Positions 31,000-38,833 of a stretch of DNA of 64,000 nucleotides are shown piece by piece. Source of the DNA: an uncultured Bacteroides sp. GTDB lineage: Bacteria; Bacteroidota; Bacteroidia; Bacteroidales; Bacteroidaceae. Where the stretch lies: positions 1 through 64,000 of the forward strand of contig NZ_CAUFUE010000024.1 of NCBI RefSeq assembly GCF_959029255.1, written 5' to 3'. Each line of letters opens with the position of its first letter. Position 1 is the stretch's first letter. Made by a program: the position numbers and the translations under genes. The notes under the pieces were generated by a model. It had not been told where the DNA came from and searched no databases. It was given only the letters and a program-made list of their open reading frames with translations.

Positions 31000-32451
31000 A
31001 TGTTATTCACAGCAGAAAATATTCTACTTGTTGGTTCTATTTTGCTTTTCGTCAGTATCATTGTAGGTAAAACCGGTTATCGTTTTGGGGTTCCCGCTTT
31101 ATTGCTCTTTCTTGTAGTGGGCATGCTGTTTGGCAGCGACGGTCTCGGCTTGCAATTTCACAACGCCAAGGAAGCGCAGTTCATCGGTATGGTAGCCCTT
31201 AGCATTATCCTGTTTTCCGGAGGTATGGATACCAAATTTACAGAAATCAAACCTATCCTTGCACCGGGTATCGTGCTATCCACTGCCGGGGTATTGCTGA
31301 CGGCACTGTTCACCGGGCTTTTCATCTGGTGGCTTTCCGGAATGAGTTGGACTAACATACAACTGCCCCTCATCACCTCTTTGCTATTGGCATCTACCAT
31401 GTCGTCAACGGACTCTGCTTCGGTATTTGCCATACTCCGTTCGCAAAAAATGAACCTGAAGCATAATCTGCGTCCTATGTTGGAATTGGAAAGCGGTAGC
31501 AATGACCCGATGGCTTATATGCTTACAATCGTACTGATTCAGTTTATCCAATCTTCCGGAATGGGCGTGGGAAGCATATTGGGTTCCTTCTTTATTCAGT
31601 TTATTGTGGGCGCCGCCGCCGGTTATTTGTTAGGCAAACTGGCTATACTCATGCTGAACAAACTGAATATAGACAACCAGTCGCTCTACCCCATCCTGTT
31701 GCTTGCATTTGTATTTTTCACTTTCTCCATAACGGATTTGCTGAAAGGCAACGGTTATCTTGCCGTATACATTGCCGGTATGATGGTAGGTAATAATAAA
31801 ATAATGTACCGTAAAGAAATATATACGTTTATGGACGGGTTGACATGGCTGTTCCAAATCATCATGTTCCTCTGTCTCGGGCTGCTCGTCAACCCTCACG
31901 AAATGTTGGAAGTAACGGTTGTGGCATTGCTCATCGGAGTATTCATGATTGTTATCGGCCGTCCGCTCAGTGTATTCCTCTGTTTACTTCCTTTCGGCAA
32001 AAAGATAAACATGAAATCGCGATTGTTTGTATCTTGGGTAGGATTGCGTGGAGCCGTACCCATCATCTTCGCAACCTATCCGGTAGTGGCCGATGTACCC
32101 GGAGCACACAGTATTTTTAATATCGTATTTTTCATCACGATTGTTTCTCTTGTTGTCCAGGGTACTACCGTTTCATGGGTAGCCCGCGCTTTAGGACTTT
32201 CCACCCCGCTGGAAAAGACGGGCAATGATTTTGGAGTCGAACTGCCCGAAGAGATAGATTCCGACTTGCATGACGTGACGGTTACAGAAGAAATATTAAA
32301 AAGAGGAGAAACGTTGAAGGACATGAATCTCCCCAAAGGTACGCTCGTCATGATAGTGAAACGTGGCGACGAATACCTCATACCCAATGGTACGCTAAAG
32401 TTGCATGTAGGAGATAAGTTGTTATTGATTTCGGAGAAGAACAAAGAATAA
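31000..32451 (+). CDS. Potassium/proton antiporter, CPA1 family (NhaP2/CvrA-like)
   Basis: 483 aa. A CPA1 membrane domain of ~12-13 helices (residues ~1-395) contains LSIILFSGGMDTKF, STMSSTDSASVFAIL, LELESGSNDPMAYMLTIVLI with the ion-binding acidic pair, and VSWVGLRGAVPIIFATYPVV. A cytoplasmic RCK_C/TrkA_C domain follows (~400-483; LKDMNLPKGTLVMIVKRGDE and LKLHVGDKLLLISE). Proteins with this layout export K+ (or Na+) in exchange for H+ at the inner membrane and are gated through the RCK_C domain. It has its own -7 box, so it is probably a separate transcription unit. Confidence 0.92.
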   Translation: MLFTAENILLVGSILLFVSIIVGKTGYRFGVPALLLFLVVGMLFGSDGLGLQFHNAKEAQFIGMVALSIILFSGGMDTKFTEIKPILAPGIVLSTAGVLLTALFTGLFIWWLSGMSWTNIQLPLITSLLLASTMSSTDSASVFAILRSQKMNLKHNLRPMLELESGSNDPMAYMLTIVLIQFIQSSGMGVGSILGSFFIQFIVGAAAGYLLGKLAILMLNKLNIDNQSLYPILLLAFVFFTFSITDLLKGNGYLAVYIAGMMVGNNKIMYRKEIYTFMDGLTWLFQIIMFLCLGLLVNPHEMLEVTVVALLIGVFMIVIGRPLSVFLCLLPFGKKINMKSRLFVSWVGLRGAVPIIFATYPVVADVPGAHSIFNIVFFITIVSLVVQGTTVSWVARALGLSTPLEKTGNDFGVELPEEIDSDLHDVTVTEEILKRGETLKDMNLPKGTLVMIVKRGDEYLIPNGTLKLHVGDKLLLISEKNKE

Positions 32452-32495
32452 GAAAAACAGAAGAGTATTCTGCCAAGAAAAAAACTCTAAACCAC

Positions 32496-32526
32496 TTGTT
32501 TTGCATCACTATAAGCCCTATATTTG
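32496..32526 (+). promoter_or_regulatory. Promoter of the acyl-CoA ligase gene
   Basis: TTG (32496-32498), a 20-bp spacer, TATATTTG (32519-32526), 33 bp before the ATG. Confidence 0.6.
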
Positions 32527-32559
32527 CGCAGTTTTAACTAAAGTGTGCAAATTTAACGA

Positions 32560-34227
32560 ATGGAACAAGAACTACTATTCATCGACTACATAGAACAAAG
32601 CATCATAAAAAACTGGGATCGAAACGCTCTGACAGACTACAAAGGAATTACCTTACAGTATAAGGATGTAGCTCGCAAAATAGCTAAGTTTCATATCGTA
32701 CTGGAAAGTGCCGGTATCAAACCCGGAGACAAAATTGCGGTATGTGGGCGTAACAGTGCCCACTGGGCGGTATGTTTTCTAGCGACGCTCACGTATGGAG
32801 CTGTTATCGTCCCTATTCTCCATGAGTTCAAAGCGGATAATATTCATAATATCGTCAATCATTCCGAAGCCAAACTGCTTTTTGTTGGAGATCAGGCTTG
32901 GGAAAATCTGAACGAAGATGCGATGCCGTTGTTGATGGGTGTTGTATTGCTGACCGATTTCACTCCGGTTGTTTGCCGCAACAAGCAACTCATGGACGCT
33001 TTTGAACATCGCAACGCTATCTATGGCGCACATTATCCCAAGAATTTCCGTCCCGAACATATTTGCTATCACAAAGAACAGTCGCCTGAGGAACTGGCAG
33101 TAATTAATTACACTTCCGGTACTACAGGATATTCCAAGGGCGTTATGCTTCCCTATCGCAGTCTGTGGTCAAACATAGCTTATTGCCATGAAATGCTACC
33201 TGTACGTCCCGGCGACCACATTGTTTCCATGTTACCCTTGGGACATGTATTCGGTATGGTATACGATTTCCTATATGGATTTTCCGCTGGCGCTCATTTG
33301 TATTTCCTTACGCGGATGCCTTCACCCAAAATTATTGCCCAGTCGTTTTCTGAAATCAAACCGCGCGTCATTTCTTGCGTACCGCTTATTGTGGAAAAAA
33401 TAATCAAAAAAGATATCCTTCCTCGCATAGACAACAAAATTGGTAAGTTGCTATTGCGCATGCCCATCGTAAATGATAAGATTAAGGCCGATATGCGTAA
33501 GAAAGCGATGGAAGTCTTTGGTGGAAACTTCGACGAAATTATCATTGGCGGTGCACCTTTCAATGCCGACGTAGAGCGTTTCCTCAAACAAATAGGATTC
33601 CCCTACACTATCGCATACGGTATGACGGAGTGCGGGCCTATCATCTGCTCCAGCCGCTGGGAAACATTGAAACTAGCCTCTTGCGGCAAGGCTGCCAGTC
33701 GCATGGAAGTTAAAATAGATTCTTCCGACCCACAGAATGTAGCGGGTGAAATAATCTGCCGGGGAGCCAACCTGATGTCGGGCTACTACAAGAACCCCGA
33801 GGCTACTTCGCAAATCATTGACGTCAACGGATGGCTACATACGGGAGACCTTGCTACCATAGACGCTGAAGGTTATGTCACCGTACGCGGCCGCAGCAAG
33901 AATCTTCTTCTCACTTCGAGCGGACAAAATATATATCCCGAAGAAATTGAAAGTAAGCTGAACAATATGCCATACGTATCCGAGTCACTTATCGTATTGC
34001 AAAATGATAAACTTGTCGCCCTTGTTTATCCCGATTTTGATGACGCGTTTGCCCACGGCTTGCAACAAAGCGATATTGAGAACGTAATGGAAGAAAACCG
34101 CAAGGAACTGAATCTGATATTGCCTGCATATTGCCAGATTACCAAAGTGAAAATCCATTTTGAAGAATTTGAGAAAACTGCTAAAAAAAGTATTAAGCGG
34201 TTTATGTATCAGGAAGCCAAGGGTTGA
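32560..34227 (+). CDS. AMP-forming acyl-CoA synthetase/ligase (long-chain type)
   Basis: 555 aa. ANL-superfamily motifs in order: AVINYTSGTTGYSKGVMLPY (ATP/AMP P-loop, near 180), HVFGMVYDFLYGFSAGAHLY, IIIGGAPFNADVERFLKQIG, YTIAYGMTECGPIICSS (A5), GWLHTGDLATIDAEGYVTVR (A7, adenine Asp) and RSKNLLLTSSGQNIYPEEIE (A8 hinge). The C-terminal domain keeps KSIKRFMY with the catalytic Lys. It activates a carboxylic acid, most likely a fatty acid, as acyl-AMP and then acyl-CoA; chain length cannot be told. It has its own promoter. Confidence 0.92.
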   Translation: MEQELLFIDYIEQSIIKNWDRNALTDYKGITLQYKDVARKIAKFHIVLESAGIKPGDKIAVCGRNSAHWAVCFLATLTYGAVIVPILHEFKADNIHNIVNHSEAKLLFVGDQAWENLNEDAMPLLMGVVLLTDFTPVVCRNKQLMDAFEHRNAIYGAHYPKNFRPEHICYHKEQSPEELAVINYTSGTTGYSKGVMLPYRSLWSNIAYCHEMLPVRPGDHIVSMLPLGHVFGMVYDFLYGFSAGAHLYFLTRMPSPKIIAQSFSEIKPRVISCVPLIVEKIIKKDILPRIDNKIGKLLLRMPIVNDKIKADMRKKAMEVFGGNFDEIIIGGAPFNADVERFLKQIGFPYTIAYGMTECGPIICSSRWETLKLASCGKAASRMEVKIDSSDPQNVAGEIICRGANLMSGYYKNPEATSQIIDVNGWLHTGDLATIDAEGYVTVRGRSKNLLLTSSGQNIYPEEIESKLNNMPYVSESLIVLQNDKLVALVYPDFDDAFAHGLQQSDIENVMEENRKELNLILPAYCQITKVKIHFEEFEKTAKKSIKRFMYQEAKG

Positions 34228-34302
34228 AATTCTTAAAAAAGATATAACGAAAAGTCGAATTTTATAAGAAGTGTTATAAAACATACTTTTTTTCTTGGTT
34301 TA

Positions 34303-34333
34303 TTTGCAGATTTCTCAGAAGTCCGTATCTTTG
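34303..34333 (+). promoter_or_regulatory. Promoter of the small RNA
   Basis: TTTG (34303-34306), a 19-bp spacer, TATCTTTG (34326-34333): a full consensus match with no ORF directly downstream. Confidence 0.8.
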
Positions 34334-34337
34334 CAAT

Positions 34338-34401
34338 GTGTTTTTCATAGTATTAGATTTAAGGTTAACAAAGGTTGGAGTACAGCGGTACTCCTTTTTT
34401 T
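34338..34401 (+). ncRNA. Small RNA, ~64 nt, with conserved 5' part and terminator
   Basis: A perfect promoter is followed by GTGTTTTTCATAGTATTAGA, the word AAGGTTAACAAAGGTTGG, and then an intrinsic terminator GGAGTAC-AGCG-GTACTCC with seven T (34377-34401). I recall the same 5' stretch preceding variable terminator hairpins at many places in Bacteroides genomes, consistent with a multicopy sRNA family such as the FopS paralogs. That assignment is from memory. The 73 bp between the terminator and the DUF169-GNAT start make a separate transcript more likely than a leader, although an attenuator is possible. Confidence 0.75.
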
Positions 34402-34474
34402 ATTTATAGCCATCAGGTATACAAATTTAAGAACTTATCATTATCTTTACTTCCAAACTTAAAATACGGCTTTT

Positions 34475-35779
34475 ATGGATATACATACATTCATAACCAA
34501 TTATCACGAAGCGTTCGGTAAACAAGCTGAACTACCTATCGTTTTTTGGTATTCAGACCAAGCAGAAGGAAAAACAGAAAAAGTAAACGGTTGTTTCTTC
34601 AAATGTATGCAACAGGTCAGAGAGGGAAATATTATGAGTCTTAATGCGGAGACAATAGGTTGTGGAGGTGGAAAATTCTACACGGGATTTACCGATATGC
34701 CGGAACGTGTTCCCGGTTTCGTATCTCTGAAAGAGAAATATAAAAAAACTCCCGAAATGGTCATTGACTTCATCCATGAAATCCAAGTGCCCAAAGCAGG
34801 CGGAAAATATCTCCATTTTGCACGTATCGACCGGATAGATTCTCTTGATGAAGTGGAAGGTTTATTTTTCCTGGCTACGCCGGATATGCTGTCCGGACTG
34901 GCTACTTGGGCTTTCTTTGATACAAATGCTACGAATGCCGTATGCAGTCCTTTTGGTTCAGGTTGCTGTTCCATTGTGACACAGACCATTCTTGAAAACA
35001 AGAAGAAAGGGAAACGTACTTTCCTGGGATTTTTCGACCCTTCCGTGCGCCCGCATTTCAAGGCAAACTTGCTGAGCTTTGCCATCCCGATGTCCAGATT
35101 CAAGGAGATGTACTATACCATGCGGGAGAGTTGCCTGTTCGACACCCATGCCTGGGGAAAAATCAAGGAACGAATAGAATCTGAACAACCGAAAGAAATT
35201 ACTCAAAAGCCTGTCCTGGTATCATTTCCTATTCTTCAGAATATCACTTTACGAGAAGTAGCGTTGGAAGATGCAGCAGCTATTTTTCACGCCATTGATG
35301 CCCATAGGGACTATATGCGAACATGGTTGCCTTTCGTCGATACCCTGAAATCTGTGGCAGATGAAGAAACTTTCCTCAAATCCGTCCTCTCCGCCCCTGC
35401 TGAGAGATATGAACCTGTATTCGCCATCCGCAACGGACAGGATGAAGTATGCGGACTCATAGGATTTCACTTTTCCGATTTTGACAATCATCGTACGGAA
35501 ATAGGCTATTGGCTTTTACCGGAGTACCAACATCGAGGTATCATGACTGCTTGTGTTCGTCGGCTTTGCCGATGGGCGGTAGATGAAAAAGATATAAAAC
35601 GTATTCAAATCCGCTGCGCCACAAGCAATGCTGCAAGCAATGGAATTCCCCTTCGCCTAGGTTTTCACCATGAAGGGACGGAACGGGCGGGAGAATTATT
35701 GTCATCAGGAGAGTATGCCGACATTCATGTGTATAGCATTTTGGCGGAAGAAATATCTGAATTGTTTGAAGAAAAATAA
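34475..35779 (+). CDS. DUF169-GNAT fusion protein
   Basis: 434 aa with two parts. Residues ~1-235 are DUF169 (COG2043-like), an uncharacterised family often linked to methanogens and anaerobes: GCFFKCMQQVREG, ETIGCGGGKFYTGF, CSPFGSGCCSIVTQTILENK and LLSFAIPMSRFKEMYYTM. The conserved cysteines (GCGGG, CSPFGSGCC) suggest metal or substrate binding. Residues ~250-434 are a RimJ/RimL-type GNAT acetyltransferase: ITLREVALEDAAAIFHAID, EIGYWLLPEYQHRGIMTACV (acetyl-CoA loop QxxGxx) and GIPLRLGFHHEGTERAGELL. It may modify a substrate bound by the first domain; function is unknown. The frame is continuous through the join. Confidence 0.85.
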   Translation: MDIHTFITNYHEAFGKQAELPIVFWYSDQAEGKTEKVNGCFFKCMQQVREGNIMSLNAETIGCGGGKFYTGFTDMPERVPGFVSLKEKYKKTPEMVIDFIHEIQVPKAGGKYLHFARIDRIDSLDEVEGLFFLATPDMLSGLATWAFFDTNATNAVCSPFGSGCCSIVTQTILENKKKGKRTFLGFFDPSVRPHFKANLLSFAIPMSRFKEMYYTMRESCLFDTHAWGKIKERIESEQPKEITQKPVLVSFPILQNITLREVALEDAAAIFHAIDAHRDYMRTWLPFVDTLKSVADEETFLKSVLSAPAERYEPVFAIRNGQDEVCGLIGFHFSDFDNHRTEIGYWLLPEYQHRGIMTACVRRLCRWAVDEKDIKRIQIRCATSNAASNGIPLRLGFHHEGTERAGELLSSGEYADIHVYSILAEEISELFEEK

Positions 35780-35866
35780 TATATGGAACAAGAAATTCTA
35801 CTCAACGAGCACAACAAACAGGAAATACCCTCCTATGCGCACAGAAGAGACATATTATCTTGTTTA

Positions 35867-35898
35867 TAAGACAAAAGAATATAAGAACAAAAAATGAA
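35867..35898 (+). repeat. 32-bp direct repeat, left copy
   Basis: TAAGACAAAAGAA-TAT-AAGAACAAAAAATGAA; it includes the first ATG of the GxxExxY gene. It differs from 36333-36364 at 2 of 32 positions. Confidence 0.85.
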
Positions 35899-36271
35899 CA
35901 TGGAAATAGAAAGTTTGGTAAAAACTGTTATTCAATGTGCTTATAATGTAAGACTTGCTGCGGGTTTTCTTGAGAATGTTTATCAGAAAGCATTAATGAT
36001 AGAATTAAAAGAAAAAGGTATTCATGCAGATACAGAAACTCCTATAAATGTATATTACAAAAATGAAATTGTAGGAGAATTTAGAGCGGACATAATCGTA
36101 GAAGGAGAAATAATCATTGAGCTTAAAGCGGTACAGCATCTACTTCCCATACACGAAACCCAGTTAGTAAATTACTTAACTGCTACCAATACAGACCACG
36201 GCTTATTAATAAACTTTGGTGGTGAACGTATCGAAATAAAAAGAAAATTCAGAGAATATAAACATATATAA
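35894..36271 (+). CDS. GxxExxY family protein
   Basis: 125 aa (start at 35894 or the ATG at 35900). The family motif is GFLENVY at residues 24-30, followed by GEFRADIIVEGEIIIELKAV (61-80), where Asp66, Glu76 and Lys78 form a PD-(D/E)XK nuclease-like signature. GxxExxY proteins are small, widespread in environmental and gut bacteria, and of unproven function; nuclease activity is a fold-based prediction. The gene is bracketed by 32-bp direct repeats (35867-35898, 36333-36364), one of which supplies its start codon. A third, inverted and diverged copy lies at ~36288-36309. This points to insertion or copying of the gene as a small cassette. Confidence 0.82.
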   Translation: MNMEIESLVKTVIQCAYNVRLAAGFLENVYQKALMIELKEKGIHADTETPINVYYKNEIVGEFRADIIVEGEIIIELKAVQHLLPIHETQLVNYLTATNTDHGLLINFGGERIEIKRKFREYKHI

Positions 36272-36332
36272 TTACCCATCAGAAAATATGTTCTTTTGTT
36301 CTTATGTCTAAAACAAAGAGACATATATTTTT

Positions 36333-36364
36333 TAAGACAAAAGAACAGAAGAACAAAAAATGAA
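36333..36364 (+). repeat. 32-bp direct repeat, right copy
   Basis: TAAGACAAAAGAA-CAG-AAGAACAAAAAATGAA. In this copy the ATGAA is not followed by a long ORF. Confidence 0.85.
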
Positions 36365-36405
36365 ATCAAATATGTATTTTTGTCTTTATCCTAAAAAATA
36401 AAAAC

Positions 36406-36882
36406 TTGTCTATGATGGAAATAAACCAAACAGCCCCAAAGTTTCAGGACGTGTCAATTGCACCTATGCATACTTGTGAACACATCATTAATCAAACCAT
36501 GATTCGTATATTCGGCTGCGGGCGCTCAATATCAGCACACATCGAACGGAAAAAGAGTAAGTTGGATTACAGATTGGAAACATGCCCTACAGAAGAAGAG
36601 GTAAAGAAGTTGGAGGAAACGGTTAATGAAGTGATAGCTCAACATTTATCTGTTACAACGGAGTTTATAACCCAGGAAGAAGCCGAAGGACGTTTTGATT
36701 TGGAACGATTACCCGAAGATGCCTCGGAAACCGTAAGAGTGGTAAAAGTAGGAGATTATGATGAATGTCTTTGTATTGGTATTCATGTGACCAACACCTC
36801 TGAGATTGGTACTTTCAAAATTATCAGTCATGATTGGGATGAGGAAAATAAACGCTGGAGAATACGTTTTAAATTAGTATAA
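36406..36882 (+). CDS. AlaX-like alanyl-tRNA editing protein (tRNA_SAD domain)
   Basis: 158 aa. It keeps the four zinc ligands of the second additional domain of AlaRS: HTCEH (His22/His26) and CLCIGIHV (Cys123 and His127), followed by TNTSEIGTFKI, which matches the CGGTHVxxTxEIG motif in diverged form. Free-standing AlaX proteins hydrolyse mischarged tRNA-Ala (Ser or Gly). The usual R/GGxxH context is altered, so substrate specificity may differ. A TATTTTTG box (36375-36382) lies 24 bp before the start. Confidence 0.85.
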   Translation: MSMMEINQTAPKFQDVSIAPMHTCEHIINQTMIRIFGCGRSISAHIERKKSKLDYRLETCPTEEEVKKLEETVNEVIAQHLSVTTEFITQEEAEGRFDLERLPEDASETVRVVKVGDYDECLCIGIHVTNTSEIGTFKIISHDWDEENKRWRIRFKLV

Positions 36883-36920
36883 AATTCAATCAATATTTAA
36901 TAAAAAGATAGCATTTTGTC

Positions 36921-36963
36921 ACTAAATAGGTAAATTAGTCAGTTTACAAATGACAATTAGTCA
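36921..36963. promoter_or_regulatory. Enhancer-like dyads upstream of hsp20
   Basis: ACTAA-N9-TTAGT (36921-36939) and TGAC-AATTA-GTCA (36951-36963) lie 22-64 bp upstream of the sigma-54 box; AATTAGTCA occurs in both. They are plausible activator sites but differ from the GTGTCTAA word of the ABC operon. Confidence 0.4.
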
Positions 36964-36984
36964 ATAAAGTCAGATGAAATCAAT

Positions 36985-37000
36985 TGGCACAAGGTTTGCA
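36985..37000 (+). promoter_or_regulatory. Sigma-54 promoter of hsp20
   Basis: TGGCACAAGGTTTGCA is an exact match to TGGCACrNNNNTTGCw. The expected start site is ~37012, giving a ~108-nt 5' UTR before the hsp20 ATG. Confidence 0.8.
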
Positions 37001-37119
37001 AGATAGTTAGTGAACGACGGTTCAGACAACGAATGTAGAAGTTTAAAGACCGATACTTAAACGAAATGAACAAAGTTCAGAACTAAACAGAATGTATAAC
37101 TTTTAAAAGATAGGAGACT

Positions 37120-37557
37120 ATGATTATGATGCCTGAAAGAAGATCTCAAAATTGGTTACCAAGTATCTTTAACGATTTCTTTGATAACGAGTGGATGGTA
37201 AAAGCTAATGCAACCGCTCCCGCCATCAACGTATTTGAAACTGAAAAAGAATATAAAGTGGAATTAGCTGCTCCCGGCATGACAAAGGAGGACTTCAACG
37301 TTCATATCGATGAAGAAAACAATCTCGTCATCAGCATGGAAAAGAAAACTGAAAACAAGGAAGAAGGTAAGAAAGAAGGCCGCTATCTGCGCCGCGAGTT
37401 TTCATACTCCAAGTTCCAACAGACTATGATTCTTCCCGATGACGTAGATAAAGATAAGATTTCCGCCAGTGTGGAAAACGGCGTATTGAATGTAAACTTG
37501 CCTAAGTATACCGAACAGGAAAAAGAAAAGACTAAAAAATTTATTGACGTAAAATAA
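37120..37557 (+). CDS. Small heat-shock protein (Hsp20/alpha-crystallin)
   Basis: 145 aa, typical. The N-terminal arm SQNWLPSIFNDFFDNEWM precedes an alpha-crystallin domain (~33-130) with APAINVFETEKEYKVELAAP, GRYLRREFSYSKFQQTMILP and NGVLNVNLPKY (the A-x-x-x-n-G-v-L motif). It is an ATP-independent holdase in the cytoplasm that binds unfolding proteins. AGGAG sits 3 bp before the first ATG, an unusually good ribosome-binding site for Bacteroides. The upstream promoter is of sigma-54 type, which is unexpected for a heat-shock gene. A terminator follows at 37591-37628. Confidence 0.95.
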   Translation: MIMMPERRSQNWLPSIFNDFFDNEWMVKANATAPAINVFETEKEYKVELAAPGMTKEDFNVHIDEENNLVISMEKKTENKEEGKKEGRYLRREFSYSKFQQTMILPDDVDKDKISASVENGVLNVNLPKYTEQEKEKTKKFIDVK

Positions 37558-37590
37558 AATAATCGGTAATCGGTAATTAGTAATTAGTAT

Positions 37591-37628
37591 AAATCCCCTG
37601 CTGCTATCTTTGCAACAGGGGATTTTCT
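37591..37628. terminator. Bidirectional terminator between hsp20 and the acyltransferase
   Basis: AAATCCCCTG ... CAGGGGATTT with a 17-nt loop, then TCTTA. A-rich on the left and T-rich on the right, it fits both convergent genes. Confidence 0.8.
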
Positions 37629-37640
37629 TATAGTTTATAA

Positions 37641-38780
37641 CTATCCTCTCTTATTCTTCTTTAAAAAACGATTTGTCAACCACTTGCGCACAGGCTCATC
37701 GTATAGTCTCAGAGAGGCGTATGCAATTATTATAGCACCCACAAAGGTGAGTATCATATAAGGTACACCCTCTGTTATCGTTGCCTGATGATTGCATACC
37801 CAAGCGGTATAGGTGTATACCAACGGATAATGAGTTATATAAAGAGGATAGGAAATATCACCCAGGAACTTACACACAGCGGTAGAACGCTTGCCTGTAA
37901 TTTTGCCACCTGCACCCATAGAAACAATTATCGGGAAAATAAAGATGATGCAGAAGGCCTCATAAAGCCCATTCATCCAGAAACCGTCTTCGCCACCAAT
38001 ACGTGGAACGGAAAGAACTACAACAATCATCAGACTACACCACCAGAAGGCACGCTTCTTTGTATGTATCAGCCAGCCCAGGCGAGACAGGAGCAAACCT
38101 CCAAAAAAAGGATATATCAGCCGGACAAGTCCTATATACTGCTGTTCCCAGTTTAGCGCCCAGCCACCCACAATATCTCCGGCAGGAGCCGTAAGACAAA
38201 GATGAACAGTGAAGCAAGCAGCCACAATTACTAGAATGGATAATGCTACCTTATTGAATTTACGGATAAACAATCCATAAAGGATATTACCTATATACTC
38301 ATAGTAGAGCGACCATGCGGGACCATTCAGCGGATGCATTTCCGTCCATCCGCGAACATCCCATTTCAATGGAAGCGGCAGCAATGTACACCCCAATAAC
38401 ATAATCAGCAGCATTGCACCGACCGTTGTATTCTCAATAGCCGGAAAGCAAGGCGATTTCTGAAAATAGAAAAATGCAGCTCCCACAATGCTACCCATTA
38501 TTACCATCGGTTGCAGACGAATGACACGGCGTTTGAAAAATGTCCCTACAGACATCCGGTTCCAACGGTCATCGTATGCATAACCGATAACGAAACCTGA
38601 AAGCATAAAGAAAAAATCTACAGCCAAATAGCCATGATTTATGATTTGCTCCAAATGATTACCACCCGAGTGAGTCTCAAAAAGATGAAAGAAAACAACC
38701 ATGATAGCTGCCACGCCACGAAGTCCATCAAGTATCTCATAATGCGGCTTCGAGGCAAGATAAGTAGTTTGTGTATTCAT
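37641..38780 (-). CDS. Acyltransferase family 3 membrane protein (OafA/YrhL type)
   Basis: 379 aa with ~10 membrane helices. The N-terminal signature YEILDGLRGVAAIMVVFFHL (catalytic His) and YLAVDFFFMLSGFVIGYAYD are typical. Such proteins O-acetylate or O-acylate surface sugars (LPS, capsule, peptidoglycan) using cytoplasmic acyl-CoA. No extracellular SGNH domain is attached. The sugar target is unknown and no glycan genes are nearby. A TATCTTTG box lies at 38812-38819, just before the end of the ABC-2 gene. Confidence 0.9.
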   Translation of the reverse strand: MNTQTTYLASKPHYEILDGLRGVAAIMVVFFHLFETHSGGNHLEQIINHGYLAVDFFFMLSGFVIGYAYDDRWNRMSVGTFFKRRVIRLQPMVIMGSIVGAAFFYFQKSPCFPAIENTTVGAMLLIMLLGCTLLPLPLKWDVRGWTEMHPLNGPAWSLYYEYIGNILYGLFIRKFNKVALSILVIVAACFTVHLCLTAPAGDIVGGWALNWEQQYIGLVRLIYPFFGGLLLSRLGWLIHTKKRAFWWCSLMIVVVLSVPRIGGEDGFWMNGLYEAFCIIFIFPIIVSMGAGGKITGKRSTAVCKFLGDISYPLYITHYPLVYTYTAWVCNHQATITEGVPYMILTFVGAIIIAYASLRLYDEPVRKWLTNRFLKKNKRG

Positions 38781-38811
38781 TTTATATTTAAGATATTAAT
38801 ATATTCGGGCG

Positions 38812-38819
38812 CAAAGATA
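38812..38819 (-). promoter_or_regulatory. -7 box for the acyltransferase gene
   Basis: TATCTTTG on the minus strand, 31 bp upstream of the start; no clear -33 box. Confidence 0.5.
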
Positions 38820-38833
38820 ATAAAAAAGTACTA

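Noticed and set aside
35670..35897. 75-codon frame over the end of the GNAT gene
   Set aside because: It overlaps well-conserved GNAT coding sequence in another frame, and its tail is only the direct repeat.
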